This document shows, piece after piece, positions 1 through 6,713 of a stretch of DNA of 6,714 nucleotides. Position numbers and translations under genes: made by a program. Below the pieces are notes generated by a model. That model did no database searches, had not been told where the DNA came from, and saw only the letters and a program-made list of their open reading frames with translations. Source of the DNA: Alphaproteobacteria bacterium (GTDB taxonomy: Bacteria; Pseudomonadota; Alphaproteobacteria; JAGOMX01); assembly GCA_016742295.1 (NCBI GenBank), contig JACVCA010000069.1, positions 1-6,714 on the forward strand, read 5' to 3'. The first letter of the stretch is position 1. The number at the start of each line of letters is the position of its first letter.

Positions 1-1
1 A

Positions 2-2071
2 GAAAATACTGTTCTTGCCAATGAACAAGTTATTGATGGTCGTGGGTGGCGTTCAGGAGCACCTATTGAAAAACGTCGGCTTTCACAGTGGTTTTTAAGA
101 ATTACAGAGTTTTCAGAAGATTTATTAGATCATCTCGGTCACTTAAATAACTGGCCCGAGCGTGTTATTACAATGCAACAAAATTGGATTGGCAAATCCG
201 AGGGTGCAAGCATCTTCTTCCGAATAAAAGGTTTAGAGACCTCGCTCGAAGTTTTCAGCACTCGCCCTGAAACACTATTTGGAGCCTCTTTTTGTGCTAT
301 TTCTCCCAATCATCCTTTAGCTGAGGAACTTGCAAAAACAAATCATAGTTTAAAAGCCTTTATACAAGAATGTAATGCTCTAGGAACGAGCCAAGAAGAC
401 ATTGATAAAGCTGAAAAAGAAGGATTTAATACGGGCTTAAAAGCTTTACATCCATTTCATAACAATTTTGAATTACCTATTTATATCGCTAATTTCGTTC
501 TTACGGATTATGGAACAGGCGCGCTCTTCGGGTGTCCCGCTCATGATAAGCGAGACTTTGATTTTGCAAAAAAATATAAACTGCCGATTCTACCTGTTAT
601 TCAATCGCAAGAACAAAAAAATTCCATAAATCAAGTTTATGAAGGCGATGGTCTTCTTGTAAATTCAACATTTTTAGATGGACTAAAAATTGAAGATGCA
701 AAGAGGATCATTATTCAACGGCTTGAAGCACAAAAAAGTGGAAAAAGCAAAACAACTTACCGCTTAAGAGATTGGGGAGTATCCCGTCAGCGCTATTGGG
801 GCTGCCCAATTCCAATTATTCATTGTGCGACCTGTGGACACGTGCCAGTCCCCGAATGCGATCTACCCGTTGTCCCACCTCTAGATGTTGATTTTGATAA
901 ACCTGGCAATCCTCTTGAACATCATCCAACTTGGAAGCATGTGGAATGCCCGCAATGCGCTGGTGAGGCACGCCGAGAAACGGATACTTTGGATACTTTT
1001 TTCGAATCTTCTTGGTACTTTGCACGCTTTTGTTCCCCTCACACAGATACGCCATTTAAAAAGGAGGCGGCTGAATACTGGTTGCCAGTAGATTGCTATA
1101 TTGGCGGTATTGAGCATGCAATTCTTCACTTACTTTATTCACGATTTTTTATGCGTGCTCTCAAAAAATGCGGCTATACAGAAATTAAAGAACCTTTTAA
1201 GGGGCTTTTAACTCAAGGAATGGTTTGTCACGAAACATACAAAGATCAAGATGGTCATTGGCTGTCCCCTGAAGAGATCAAGAAAAATGATCAGGGAGCT
1301 TTTGTTTCAATCGCTAATAACAGCCCTATAACTGTTGGACGCTCTGAAAAAATGAGCAAATCCAAAAAGAATGTGGTTGATCCAGACGCTATTATTCAAG
1401 ATTATGGGGCAGATACCGCACGCTTATTTATCATTTCAGACAGCCCCCCAGATAGGGATATTGAATGGACTGAAGCGGGCGCTCAAGGGACCTGGAAGTA
1501 TCTCAATCGACTCTGGCGAATTGTCCACAAAGTTTTACCTTATCTCTCACCAACTTCTCAATCCTCGAACGAGCTAAATTCTCAAAGTCAGGACCTTCGA
1601 AAGCTAACACATTTGACGGTTGCAGAGTGCACTAGAGAGCTGGAAAGATTCCATTTTAATAAATACATAGCCCGCTTGCGAGAACTCAGCAATGCAATTG
1701 AAAAAATTGAAAAAATTAACACTTACCATCCAACAGTCATAAAGGAAGCTTGCGAAAACCTTATAAGACTTTTTAATCCAGTAATTCCACATATTACTGA
1801 AGAGCTGTGGTCCTTATTGGGACACCAGGAATCTTTAGTTGACTATCCTTGGCCTCAAGTTGATGAATCCTTACTTGTAAGTGAAAAAATCTGTATTGCA
1901 ATTCAGGTTAATGGTAAGGTACGTGGTACTCTTGAAATCTCAAAAGATTGGGATGAAGAAAAGTTGAAAGAAGAAGTCTTAAAAGTTCCAAATGTCGAAA
2001 AGTTTTTACAAGATCAGTTAATAAGGAAAATTATCATTGTCCCTCATAAGATTATTAATATCCTGCTCTAA
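2..2071 (+). CDS. leuS: Leucyl-tRNA synthetase, 5'-truncated by window edge
   Basis: Class I aminoacyl-tRNA synthetase that charges tRNA-Leu in the cytoplasm. The frame is open from the first bases (ENTVLANEQVIDGRGWRSGA...), so the ATG at 173 is internal, not the start. About 689 residues are visible; bacterial LeuRS is about 860, so roughly 170 residues carrying the HIGH motif are missing to the left. In visible-fragment numbering: CP1 editing domain from about 65 to 250, with the threonine-rich TRPET at 87-91 and the RD pair at 184-185 that matches the editing aspartate; return to the catalytic core at YRLRDWGVSRQRYWG (253-267); a zinc-type insertion with Cys275/278 and Cys316/319, as in alphaproteobacterial LeuRS; ETDTxDTFxESSWYxAR; KMSKS at 450-454; anticodon-binding helices; and a C-terminal domain with IQVNGKVRG. 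Everything expected is intact. The stop overlaps the start of lptE. Identity is essentially certain. Confidence 0.98.
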   Translation, partial: ENTVLANEQVIDGRGWRSGAPIEKRRLSQWFLRITEFSEDLLDHLGHLNNWPERVITMQQNWIGKSEGASIFFRIKGLETSLEVFSTRPETLFGASFCAISPNHPLAEELAKTNHSLKAFIQECNALGTSQEDIDKAEKEGFNTGLKALHPFHNNFELPIYIANFVLTDYGTGALFGCPAHDKRDFDFAKKYKLPILPVIQSQEQKNSINQVYEGDGLLVNSTFLDGLKIEDAKRIIIQRLEAQKSGKSKTTYRLRDWGVSRQRYWGCPIPIIHCATCGHVPVPECDLPVVPPLDVDFDKPGNPLEHHPTWKHVECPQCAGEARRETDTLDTFFESSWYFARFCSPHTDTPFKKEAAEYWLPVDCYIGGIEHAILHLLYSRFFMRALKKCGYTEIKEPFKGLLTQGMVCHETYKDQDGHWLSPEEIKKNDQGAFVSIANNSPITVGRSEKMSKSKKNVVDPDAIIQDYGADTARLFIISDSPPDRDIEWTEAGAQGTWKYLNRLWRIVHKVLPYLSPTSQSSNELNSQSQDLRKLTHLTVAECTRELERFHFNKYIARLRELSNAIEKIEKINTYHPTVIKEACENLIRLFNPVIPHITEELWSLLGHQESLVDYPWPQVDESLLVSEKICIAIQVNGKVRGTLEISKDWDEEKLKEEVLKVPNVEKFLQDQLIRKIIIVPHKIINILL

Positions 2072-2603
2072 ACCAATTGGCTTTTCTTTATGTCTTTGTT
2101 TTTTACATGCTTGCGGCTTTCAGCCCATGTACCAGAAATCTTATGTTGATACCTCTCAAGAACTACAAGCGGTTAAAATTGATACGATTGCTAACCGTGA
2201 TGGACAACAATTACGTAATTTTTTAATTGATACTTTCACTATATCAGGTGAGAGCGTACCAAAAAAATATCGGCTTATAATCACTTTAAAGGAAACAAAA
2301 CATCAAATTGGTTTTCGTAGAGATCTAACACCTCGGCATACTAAGATTACTATAGATGCGTCTTTCCATTTATTGGACATTCATAGAGGTAAGACACTAT
2401 TAACGGATAAGGTAAGAGCTGTAGCTTCTTACTCATTGGGTGCTCAATCAAGTTTTGGCGCTCTTTCCGCAGAAACTTCAGAGAAATCTGCGCGTTCAAA
2501 TGCCCTAAAAGCCCTCAGTAACGATATTAAACTTCGAGTTGCAGCATTCCTTACAACTCACAATAAGCCTTCTGCAATTACTGAACGTCATAATGAAGAT
2601 TGA
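2037..2603 (+). CDS. lptE: LPS-assembly lipoprotein LptE
   Basis: Outer-membrane lipoprotein that plugs the LptD barrel and helps deliver lipopolysaccharide to the cell surface. The 188-aa protein opens with a basic and hydrophobic segment (1-25) ending in a lipobox LHAC with the lipidated cysteine at Cys26, followed by GFQPMY, the usual start of mature alphaproteobacterial LptE (CGFxPLY). RDGQQLRNFLIDTF (54-67) and the C-terminal ASYSLGAQSSFGALSAE ... ALSNDIKLRVAAFL (130-172) also match the family. The start is TTG: an AAGGA at 2023-2027 sits 9 nt upstream, an in-frame stop lies at 2022-2024, and no ATG or GTG occurs in frame before the lipobox. It overlaps leuS by 35 nt and holA by 11 nt, the usual alphaproteobacterial order leuS-lptE-holA, so co-transcription and translational coupling are likely. 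Confidence 0.93.
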   Translation: MSLIRLLISCSKPIGFSLCLCFLHACGFQPMYQKSYVDTSQELQAVKIDTIANRDGQQLRNFLIDTFTISGESVPKKYRLIITLKETKHQIGFRRDLTPRHTKITIDASFHLLDIHRGKTLLTDKVRAVASYSLGAQSSFGALSAETSEKSARSNALKALSNDIKLRVAAFLTTHNKPSAITERHNED

Positions 2604-3588
2604 CTTTAACAAACTTGTTCAACTTCATAGATTTCCTCAAAATTTGCGAAGTATATTTTTGTCAGGCTCGAATGAAAATTATCTTGAGTATTGTAAAGAC
2701 CGTCTCTTTAAGCTTTGTCAAAACTATTATCCAACATTAAATATAGACAAATGTACCTCTGAAATACTTTTAGAGCATCCTGAAATGGCTCAGGGCCATG
2801 CAGACCTTTTTGCAGGTTATGGCCATAAACTTCTTATTATTGAAGATCCAACCGATACATTAACCCCTTTGTTGATAAATTTTTTAAATAAAGGTTCGCA
2901 GGACGTTACTTTTATTTTGTCATGTGCTCTTTCTTCCCAAGCAAAAAAATTAAAAACTCTCCATCAAACTAACTCTAACTGTAGTTTTGTAGGTTGTTAC
3001 CTTAGTACTTATCAAGCAAAAAAAGAGTACCTTGATTATATTATCTCTAAATATGATCTGCAATTTGATGCAGATGCTCTTGCCTATGCACAGCATTGCT
3101 TAGAAACAGCTCCAGAACTTCTCGTTGAGAGCTGTCTAAAATTGAGTCTCTATAAAACAGATAAATCCTCGGTTTCTGTTAAGGATTTAATCCACTGTAG
3201 CACTCGTTCCGCAGAAATTCAGCTTGAGCAATTGGTGGGTGCTATAGGAGATCGATGTGCAAAATCAAGCTTGAGAATCTACCAACAGATTCAAGATGCT
3301 GAGCTTGCAGATATTTATCTCTTAAGGACCCTCTCATCACATTTTGTAAAATTACTAGACCTTAAATCAAAAATAAACAATGGGATGACCAGCCAACAAG
3401 CCTTGGACGCAATTCGCCCTCCTTTATTCTTCAAGTTGCATGATATGTTTAAAAGGCATCTTCAAAAATGGACTATGGAAGAGATAATTAAGGTCTTACA
3501 GCTTCTTAAAAATACGGAATTGAAACTAAAAACAGGAAGTCCTTATAATCTTATGATGCCCCTCTTTCAAACATTCATCAATATATGA
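2593..3588 (+). CDS. holA: DNA polymerase III delta subunit (clamp loader)
   Basis: HolA opens the beta sliding clamp as part of the clamp loader during replication. The 331-aa protein is close to the family's usual 330-345 aa. Visible features: an N-terminal part starting MKIDFNKLVQ with IFLSGSNENYLEY (21-33), which aligns with the xLLxGPDExL start of the AAA-like fold; KLLIIEDPTDTL (79-90), equivalent to the strand plus following loop of that domain; ETAPELLVESCLKLSLY (171-187) in the lid region; and a C-terminal helical collar with LLRTLSSHFVKLL and IRPPLFFKLHDMFKRHLQKW (274-293), typical of alphaproteobacterial HolA. As in the family, no Walker motifs are expected. I chose ATG 2593 over the in-frame TTG at 2539 because the family begins at MKI; the extra 18 residues look like out-of-frame lptE. 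There is no clear ribosome site, so translation probably depends on coupling to lptE. Confidence 0.92.
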   Translation: MKIDFNKLVQLHRFPQNLRSIFLSGSNENYLEYCKDRLFKLCQNYYPTLNIDKCTSEILLEHPEMAQGHADLFAGYGHKLLIIEDPTDTLTPLLINFLNKGSQDVTFILSCALSSQAKKLKTLHQTNSNCSFVGCYLSTYQAKKEYLDYIISKYDLQFDADALAYAQHCLETAPELLVESCLKLSLYKTDKSSVSVKDLIHCSTRSAEIQLEQLVGAIGDRCAKSSLRIYQQIQDAELADIYLLRTLSSHFVKLLDLKSKINNGMTSQQALDAIRPPLFFKLHDMFKRHLQKWTMEEIIKVLQLLKNTELKLKTGSPYNLMMPLFQTFINI

Positions 3589-3632
3589 AAAAATAAAATG
3601 ATAGTTTAAAAAAATTTAGATATATTTTTATT
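3589..3632. other. A/T-only convergent spacer with weak inverted repeat
   Basis: This 44-nt gap separates the converging ends of holA and the ELM1-family gene. It is almost entirely A and T. A 9-bp inverted repeat, AAAATAAAA at 3590-3598 and TTTTATTTT at 3626-3634, surrounds a 27-nt loop; the right arm runs 2 nt into the stop codon of the ELM1 gene. Without G-C pairs the stem would be weak, so a bidirectional terminator is only a possibility. The poly-A and poly-T runs give U-rich RNA in both directions. Confidence 0.35.
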
Positions 3633-4616
3633 TTACGAATTCTTAATATGATTTCGAAGGGCTTTCTGAATAGCCTTTACTACTTGCAACATATCATTGA
3701 GAGGCTGATAGCTCCAATGCTCTAGCTTACCGATAAAAGGACGCGTATAACCTAATATATTAAAGAGTGTATGAAAACGCCGCGACATTGCACTACCACC
3801 AGGAAGTGGGAAAACATACACTGGCTTGCCAGTCGCACAAGCTTCAGAGATCATTGAAACAGAATCAGCAGTTACAATAATAGTTTGCGCAAGCCCAAGC
3901 ATAGCTAGATAAGGGTTTTCGCTTTGCCCATTCCAAATATAGACTGGCAAATCTTTAAAATGCTCTTGCAAGACTTTATAATTTTTGGGTTCAGTCCGTC
4001 GTGAAGGAGTAATGGCAAGCCCCACCTTATAAGTTTTTAACATTACCTTCAACTGTTCTGCCAGCGAAGTAATTACAGTGGGTGTAAGCTTATATCTCTT
4101 GTTTGTCCCTCCAATCAAAACTGCAACAAAAGGTCGTTTTAAAGAAGAAAATTGCTTTTCAAACTTTATTGCCGCCTGGGAGATGATATCCTCCTTAAGA
4201 GGGTGAAGGGCGCCTGTTGTAACAATTACATTTTCACCTTCAAGTTGATCGTGCGCGGGAGCTACAACAATATTAAAAAGCTCAGGTCTGAGATAGGGGT
4301 TTTGAAGTTGAATCACAAATGTTTTGTTTCGTGAACGCTTGCGGATCTCGGCTGCTGGAGCTGCAGAAGCACGACCGGCGGCAATAATTACATCTGGCCA
4401 TGGGGGTCTAAGAGCGGCTCCCTCCTGAGTCTTGACTGCCTTTAAGGGATAGAGCCAGAACTTAGAAGATAAATACCGCCAAGGCCATTGTGCAGAAATT
4501 TCTATAATTGTGGGAGAAGCAAAACCTAAAGCGCTAGCCAACCCTAAACATTGGTTACCCGTTCCAACTTTTTTGGCATCATAAATAACCCAGCAAGTTA
4601 AATTATGTGTTTTCAC
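3633..4616 (-). CDS. ELM1/DUF1022 family protein, GT-B-like
   Basis: A 327-aa protein of the family named after plant mitochondrial fission factor ELM1 and common in Alphaproteobacteria; its bacterial role is not established. Family signatures seen: WVIYDAKKVGTGNQCLGLASALG (9-31); PPWPDVIIAAGRASAAPA (71-88); VIQLQNPYLRPELFNIVVAPAHD (101-123), the characteristic Q-P...FD-like segment; VLIGGTNKRYKLT (167-179); TADSVSMISEACATGKPVYVFPLPG (249-273); and SRRFHTLFNILGYTRPF (278-294). The two-lobed pattern and the DSxSMxxEAxxTGKPV motif resemble GT-B glycosyltransferases, so sugar-nucleotide or envelope-lipid chemistry is a reasonable guess but unproven. The start is GTG; an in-frame TAA lies two codons upstream, and the conserved region begins at residue 8, so no better start exists. 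It follows greA by 7 nt with no good Shine-Dalgarno, suggesting an operon and coupled translation. Confidence 0.9.
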   Translation of the reverse strand: MKTHNLTCWVIYDAKKVGTGNQCLGLASALGFASPTIIEISAQWPWRYLSSKFWLYPLKAVKTQEGAALRPPWPDVIIAAGRASAAPAAEIRKRSRNKTFVIQLQNPYLRPELFNIVVAPAHDQLEGENVIVTTGALHPLKEDIISQAAIKFEKQFSSLKRPFVAVLIGGTNKRYKLTPTVITSLAEQLKVMLKTYKVGLAITPSRRTEPKNYKVLQEHFKDLPVYIWNGQSENPYLAMLGLAQTIIVTADSVSMISEACATGKPVYVFPLPGGSAMSRRFHTLFNILGYTRPFIGKLEHWSYQPLNDMLQVVKAIQKALRNHIKNS

Positions 4617-4623
4617 AACTTAA

Positions 4624-5103
4624 CTATTTGTATTCTACGCGTGCTATTTCATAAAATCGGTGACCGCTGGGCGTCATAACATCGATACTATTGCCCTGCT
4701 CTTTACCAATCATGGCCCGGGCGAGAGGAGAGGTAAGAGAGAGTAGGCCTTTTTCAATAGAAGCTTCATCAACTCCTACAATCTGGTATGTACTTTCCGC
4801 ATTTGTTTCTTCATCCACAAGTGTCACAGTCGCTCCAAATTTTACTCGAGTTCCTTCAAGCTTTGAAGCATCAATAATTTCAGCATGAGAAAGTTTGTTT
4901 TCGAGTTCAACAATCCGGCCTTCAATAAATCCCTGACGTTCCCGAGCCGCATGATATTCAGCATTTTCGGAAAGGTCTCCATATTCTCTTGCAGTAGCAA
5001 TAGCTTGAATAACATCTTGACGATCAAATGATTTTAGACGCTTTAATTCTTCTTGTAAGAGATTATAGCTAGACACTGTCATAGGTATTTTAGCTGTTGC
5101 CAT
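4624..5103 (-). CDS. greA: Transcription elongation factor GreA
   Basis: GreA enters the secondary channel of backtracked RNA polymerase and stimulates cleavage of the 3' end of the transcript, restarting elongation. The 159-aa length is typical. The N-terminal coiled-coil hairpin (about 8-76) carries the tip motif YGDLSENAEYHAARE (41-55), with Asp43 and Glu46 as the acidic residues that position the catalytic magnesium. The C-terminal FKBP-like domain (about 80-159) has VKFGATVTLVDEE and LLSLTSPLARAMIGKEQGN (120-138), all family hallmarks. The start is ATG, with AGGGG at 5116-5120 placed 12 nt upstream, a slightly long spacing. The ELM1-family gene follows 7 nt after the stop. The next gene upstream, tssE, ends 160 nt away, so greA probably has its own promoter. 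Nothing looks degraded. Confidence 0.98.
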   Translation of the reverse strand: MATAKIPMTVSSYNLLQEELKRLKSFDRQDVIQAIATAREYGDLSENAEYHAARERQGFIEGRIVELENKLSHAEIIDASKLEGTRVKFGATVTLVDEETNAESTYQIVGVDEASIEKGLLSLTSPLARAMIGKEQGNSIDVMTPSGHRFYEIARVEYK

Positions 5104-5263
5104 AGTAAGACTTTTCCCCTATTAAATTAAAAAATAAAGTATAAATCACAGCGCATCATTAATCTATCATAAGTTTGAAAACGACAAAGAAAGAATCTGT
5201 TTTTTGTGACCCCTACCCATATCTAGAGCAGCTTAAAGCATCTTCACTGAATTCAAGAATACT
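5104..5263. other. Intergenic gap between tssE and greA
   Basis: This is the longest non-coding stretch of the window, 160 nt. Apart from the greA ribosome site and candidate promoter I see no open frame with protein-like composition, no tRNA cloverleaf and no strong hairpin followed by a T-run. A clear terminator for the T6SS operon is therefore not visible, so read-through into greA remains possible. Confidence 0.6.
5138..5166 (-). promoter_or_regulatory. Candidate sigma-70 promoter for greA
   Basis: On the minus strand a TATACT (5138-5143) matches five of six positions of the -10 consensus. Seventeen nucleotides upstream, TAGATT (5161-5166) is a poor -35 with three matches. Transcription would begin near 5131 and leave a leader of about 28 nt that contains the GreA ribosome site. 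In such AT-rich DNA a good -10 can arise by chance, so this rests mainly on position and spacing. Confidence 0.35.
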
Positions 5264-5746
5264 TTACTTAACACTAATTTGATCGATATTTATAGGAAAA
5301 GTAAACCTTTCTAGAAGAGGAATCCCATGAATTTCTCCCGTAACTGAAACACTCAGTGATTGAATACTGTTTTTATATTTTATAATAGAAACATTTACGT
5401 TGATAAGACGAGGTTCATAATTTTCAATAATTTGTTGTAGATGGTAGGCAAGTTTTCTACTCCCCTCTATTTCAGTCACATCGTAACTTGAAAAATCAGG
5501 CAGCCCATAATTACCTTGCCAATCTGTAGAGTGATTTCCATTTAAGGAACGAAAACTGAAAGGGATCTTACTCTCTCGGGTATTTAAGATATAGTTTACT
5601 TCTCGTTGAATAGAATGTTTAAGCTCTTCAATAGTTAAACCACGAAAAGGTTCTGCCTCGCTTGGAACACTAGGTTCCTGATCAATCAAACGATCGAAAA
5701 GCGGGGCAATTACCTTAACATGTTTTAAGTTATTATCTTGTCTCAA
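5264..5746 (-). CDS. tssE: T6SS baseplate subunit TssE (gp25-like)
   Basis: TssE is a homologue of phage T4 gp25 and, with TssF, TssG and TssK, forms the baseplate on which the T6SS tube and sheath polymerise. The 160-aa protein shows the family pattern: LFDRLID near the N-terminus (16-22), a helix with SIQREVNYILNTR (45-57; compare the family's xxRDLExLLNTR), NYGLPDFS (79-86), and HLQQIIENYEPRLINVNV (102-119; family IxxFEPRLxxVxV), then beta strands to the end. The Glu-Pro-Arg core is intact. No ATG or GTG lies between the upstream in-frame stop (5783-5785) and the conserved region; the only usual candidate start is TTG at 5746, with a weak ribosome site. It lies 41 nt after the putative tube gene and ends the visible T6SS operon, 160 nt before greA. 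Confidence 0.9.
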   Translation of the reverse strand: MRQDNNLKHVKVIAPLFDRLIDQEPSVPSEAEPFRGLTIEELKHSIQREVNYILNTRESKIPFSFRSLNGNHSTDWQGNYGLPDFSSYDVTEIEGSRKLAYHLQQIIENYEPRLINVNVSIIKYKNSIQSLSVSVTGEIHGIPLLERFTFPINIDQISVK

Positions 5747-5776
5747 AGTTTGATCCGGTTTTAAAAGCCACCCGTA

Positions 5777-5791
5777 CTGACTTTACGTCAG
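5777..5791 (-). other. Small inverted repeat at the hcp-like stop codon
   Basis: CTGAC and GTCAG form a perfect 5-bp stem around a 5-nt loop, and the TGA stop of the upstream gene lies inside it. It is not followed by a T-run, so it is not a canonical terminator. It could slow mRNA decay or translation between the tube gene and tssE, but a stem this short may be chance. Confidence 0.25.
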
Positions 5792-6393
5792 CTTGCAGCG
5801 ATAGTAACAGAATCATCCCCTGTTCGCACGTTAAATTTGTCTTCATTGCTTCCTGTAGGTGTTGCATCTGATTGATCGTAGTCACCTACTTTAAGCAGCC
5901 ATTCTTCAGAGCGGATAACAAATAAATCAGTGAAAAATCCCGGGCGCCAATCGATAATGTAATTTTTCCCAAAAACGTGTTCTGAACGGATTTCGGTCTG
6001 ATCACCACCGCTCCAACCAATATCTTTGATAGATATCTTATCAATAGGTACTTTTTTCCTCATATACTGAACTAAGGTTGGAATCGCTGAATCGCGAGGA
6101 ATGACAAGAATGATATTGGCCAATTTGACTGAGCCCGCTGGCTGCAATGGATTGGTAACATCAGGATTCACATCACAACTAATTCCATATTCCAAGTATA
6201 GGAGCCGGTTATGGTCTGGATATTGACTTAATGTCGATTTCAAAAGACCCCCAATGTCAACCACTCGGTCAGGTGTGTTTGTATTACGGTTCATTGTTTC
6301 TCCGGCAATGACAATCTTCTTTTCTAGAAAATTTCCGTTGTGTTCGTAAGGAAGGTAAAACACTTCCTCTCTTGAATAAGTTCCTTGTGCCAT
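5788..6393 (-). CDS. Probable divergent Hcp/IglC-like T6SS tube protein
   Basis: Between tssC and tssE, where many T6SS loci carry hcp, lies a 201-aa protein that is not a textbook Hcp (about 160-170 aa). It has no signal peptide or membrane segment and reads as beta-rich. Its second half follows the Hcp order: a strand SVKLANIILVIP (88-99), a short helix DSAIPTLVQYMRKK (101-114), strands PIDKISIKDI and EHVFGKNYIID (116-148), and a final strand pair ending in SEEWLLKVGDYD (162-173), comparable to the closing YxKIxWxY strand of Hcp. The first half contains KIVIAGETMNRN (26-37), reminiscent of the IAGEKLDKN of Francisella IglC, plus an extra stretch around 50-85. A polar, glycine/aspartate-rich tail covers 174-201. 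The start ATG has AAGGAG 6 nt upstream, the strongest ribosome site here, fitting a highly made tube subunit. The Hcp assignment comes from position and pattern, not clear sequence identity. Confidence 0.6.
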   Translation of the reverse strand: MAQGTYSREEVFYLPYEHNGNFLEKKIVIAGETMNRNTNTPDRVVDIGGLLKSTLSQYPDHNRLLYLEYGISCDVNPDVTNPLQPAGSVKLANIILVIPRDSAIPTLVQYMRKKVPIDKISIKDIGWSGGDQTEIRSEHVFGKNYIIDWRPGFFTDLFVIRSEEWLLKVGDYDQSDATPTGSNEDKFNVRTGDDSVTIAAS

Positions 6394-6399
6394 TTTGTT

Positions 6400-6405
6400 C
6401 TCCTT
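6400..6405 (-). promoter_or_regulatory. Strong Shine-Dalgarno of the hcp-like gene
   Basis: AAGGAG, 6 nt before the ATG at 6393, is a near-perfect anti-16S match and far better than the sites of tssE, holA or the ELM1-family gene. It fixes the start of the gene and predicts efficient translation, as expected for a tube protein needed in many copies per machine. Confidence 0.75.
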
Positions 6406-6431
6406 TTTTCTTAAATGCCTTTATATCTATA

Positions 6432-6713
6432 TTAACGATTCCCGCCAATTGGCTCAGGAAGATTCGCCACCAACCTAAGTGAGGCTGTCAATTCTTCTAG
6501 TTGGAAGTGAGGGCGCAAGAACACGACAGCAGTATAAGAACCTGGTTTTCCTGGCACTTCTGAGACGTCAATGCGTGCTTCTCTAAGAGGATATGAGGCT
6601 TTAACTGCACTGGAGGCATTGTCACTAATCAATACATATTGTGATATCCATGTATTTAAGAATTTAGATACCTCTTGGCGGTTCATAAAGCTGCCCACTT
6701 TATCACGCATAAT
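6432..6713 (-). CDS. tssC: T6SS sheath large subunit TssC, C-terminal end (5' cut by window edge)
   Basis: TssC (VipB/EvpB/IglB type) pairs with TssB to build the contractile sheath around the Hcp tube. Only the last 93 residues fall in the window; the frame runs off the right edge, so the methionine at 6710 is internal (family members read ...ARDKIGSFM there). Clear hallmarks, counted from that methionine: RDKVGSFMNRQEVSKFLNTWISQYV (2-26), then PLREARIDVSEVPGKPGSYTAVVFLRPHFQLEELTASLRLVANLP (41-85), one of the most conserved parts of the family. The C-terminus ends normally a few residues later. The hcp-like gene follows after 38 nt on the same strand. Full-length TssC is about 490-500 aa, so most of it, and presumably tssB, lies to the right. 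Confidence 0.95.
   Translation of the reverse strand: MMRDKVGSFMNRQEVSKFLNTWISQYVLISDNASSAVKASYPLREARIDVSEVPGKPGSYTAVVFLRPHFQLEELTASLRLVANLPEPIGGNR

Noticed and set aside
173..175. ATG as a possible start of leuS
   Set aside because: The frame is open to the first bases and the upstream residues (ENTVLANEQVIDG..., QWFLRITEFSEDLL) are conserved LeuRS sequence, so this methionine is internal.
816..1129. Overlapping open frames on both strands inside leuS
   Set aside because: They lie wholly within the well-conserved LeuRS zinc and catalytic region, and their translations show no protein-family features.
2539..2592. TTG at 2539 as an earlier holA start
   Set aside because: It would add 18 residues with no family similarity, has no ribosome site and would enlarge the overlap with lptE; the family begins at the MKI encoded at 2593.
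4152..4334. Plus-strand open frame inside the ELM1-family gene
   Set aside because: It is antisense to conserved coding sequence, has no ribosome site and no recognisable content.
4691..5027. Open frames on both strands inside greA
   Set aside because: They are shadows of the intact greA frame; low-complexity serine- or leucine-rich translations are typical of wrong frames.
5200..5263. Intrinsic terminator after tssE
   Set aside because: The only symmetry, around GCTTTAAGC, leaves a loop of one base and no following T-run, so no stable hairpin can be supported.
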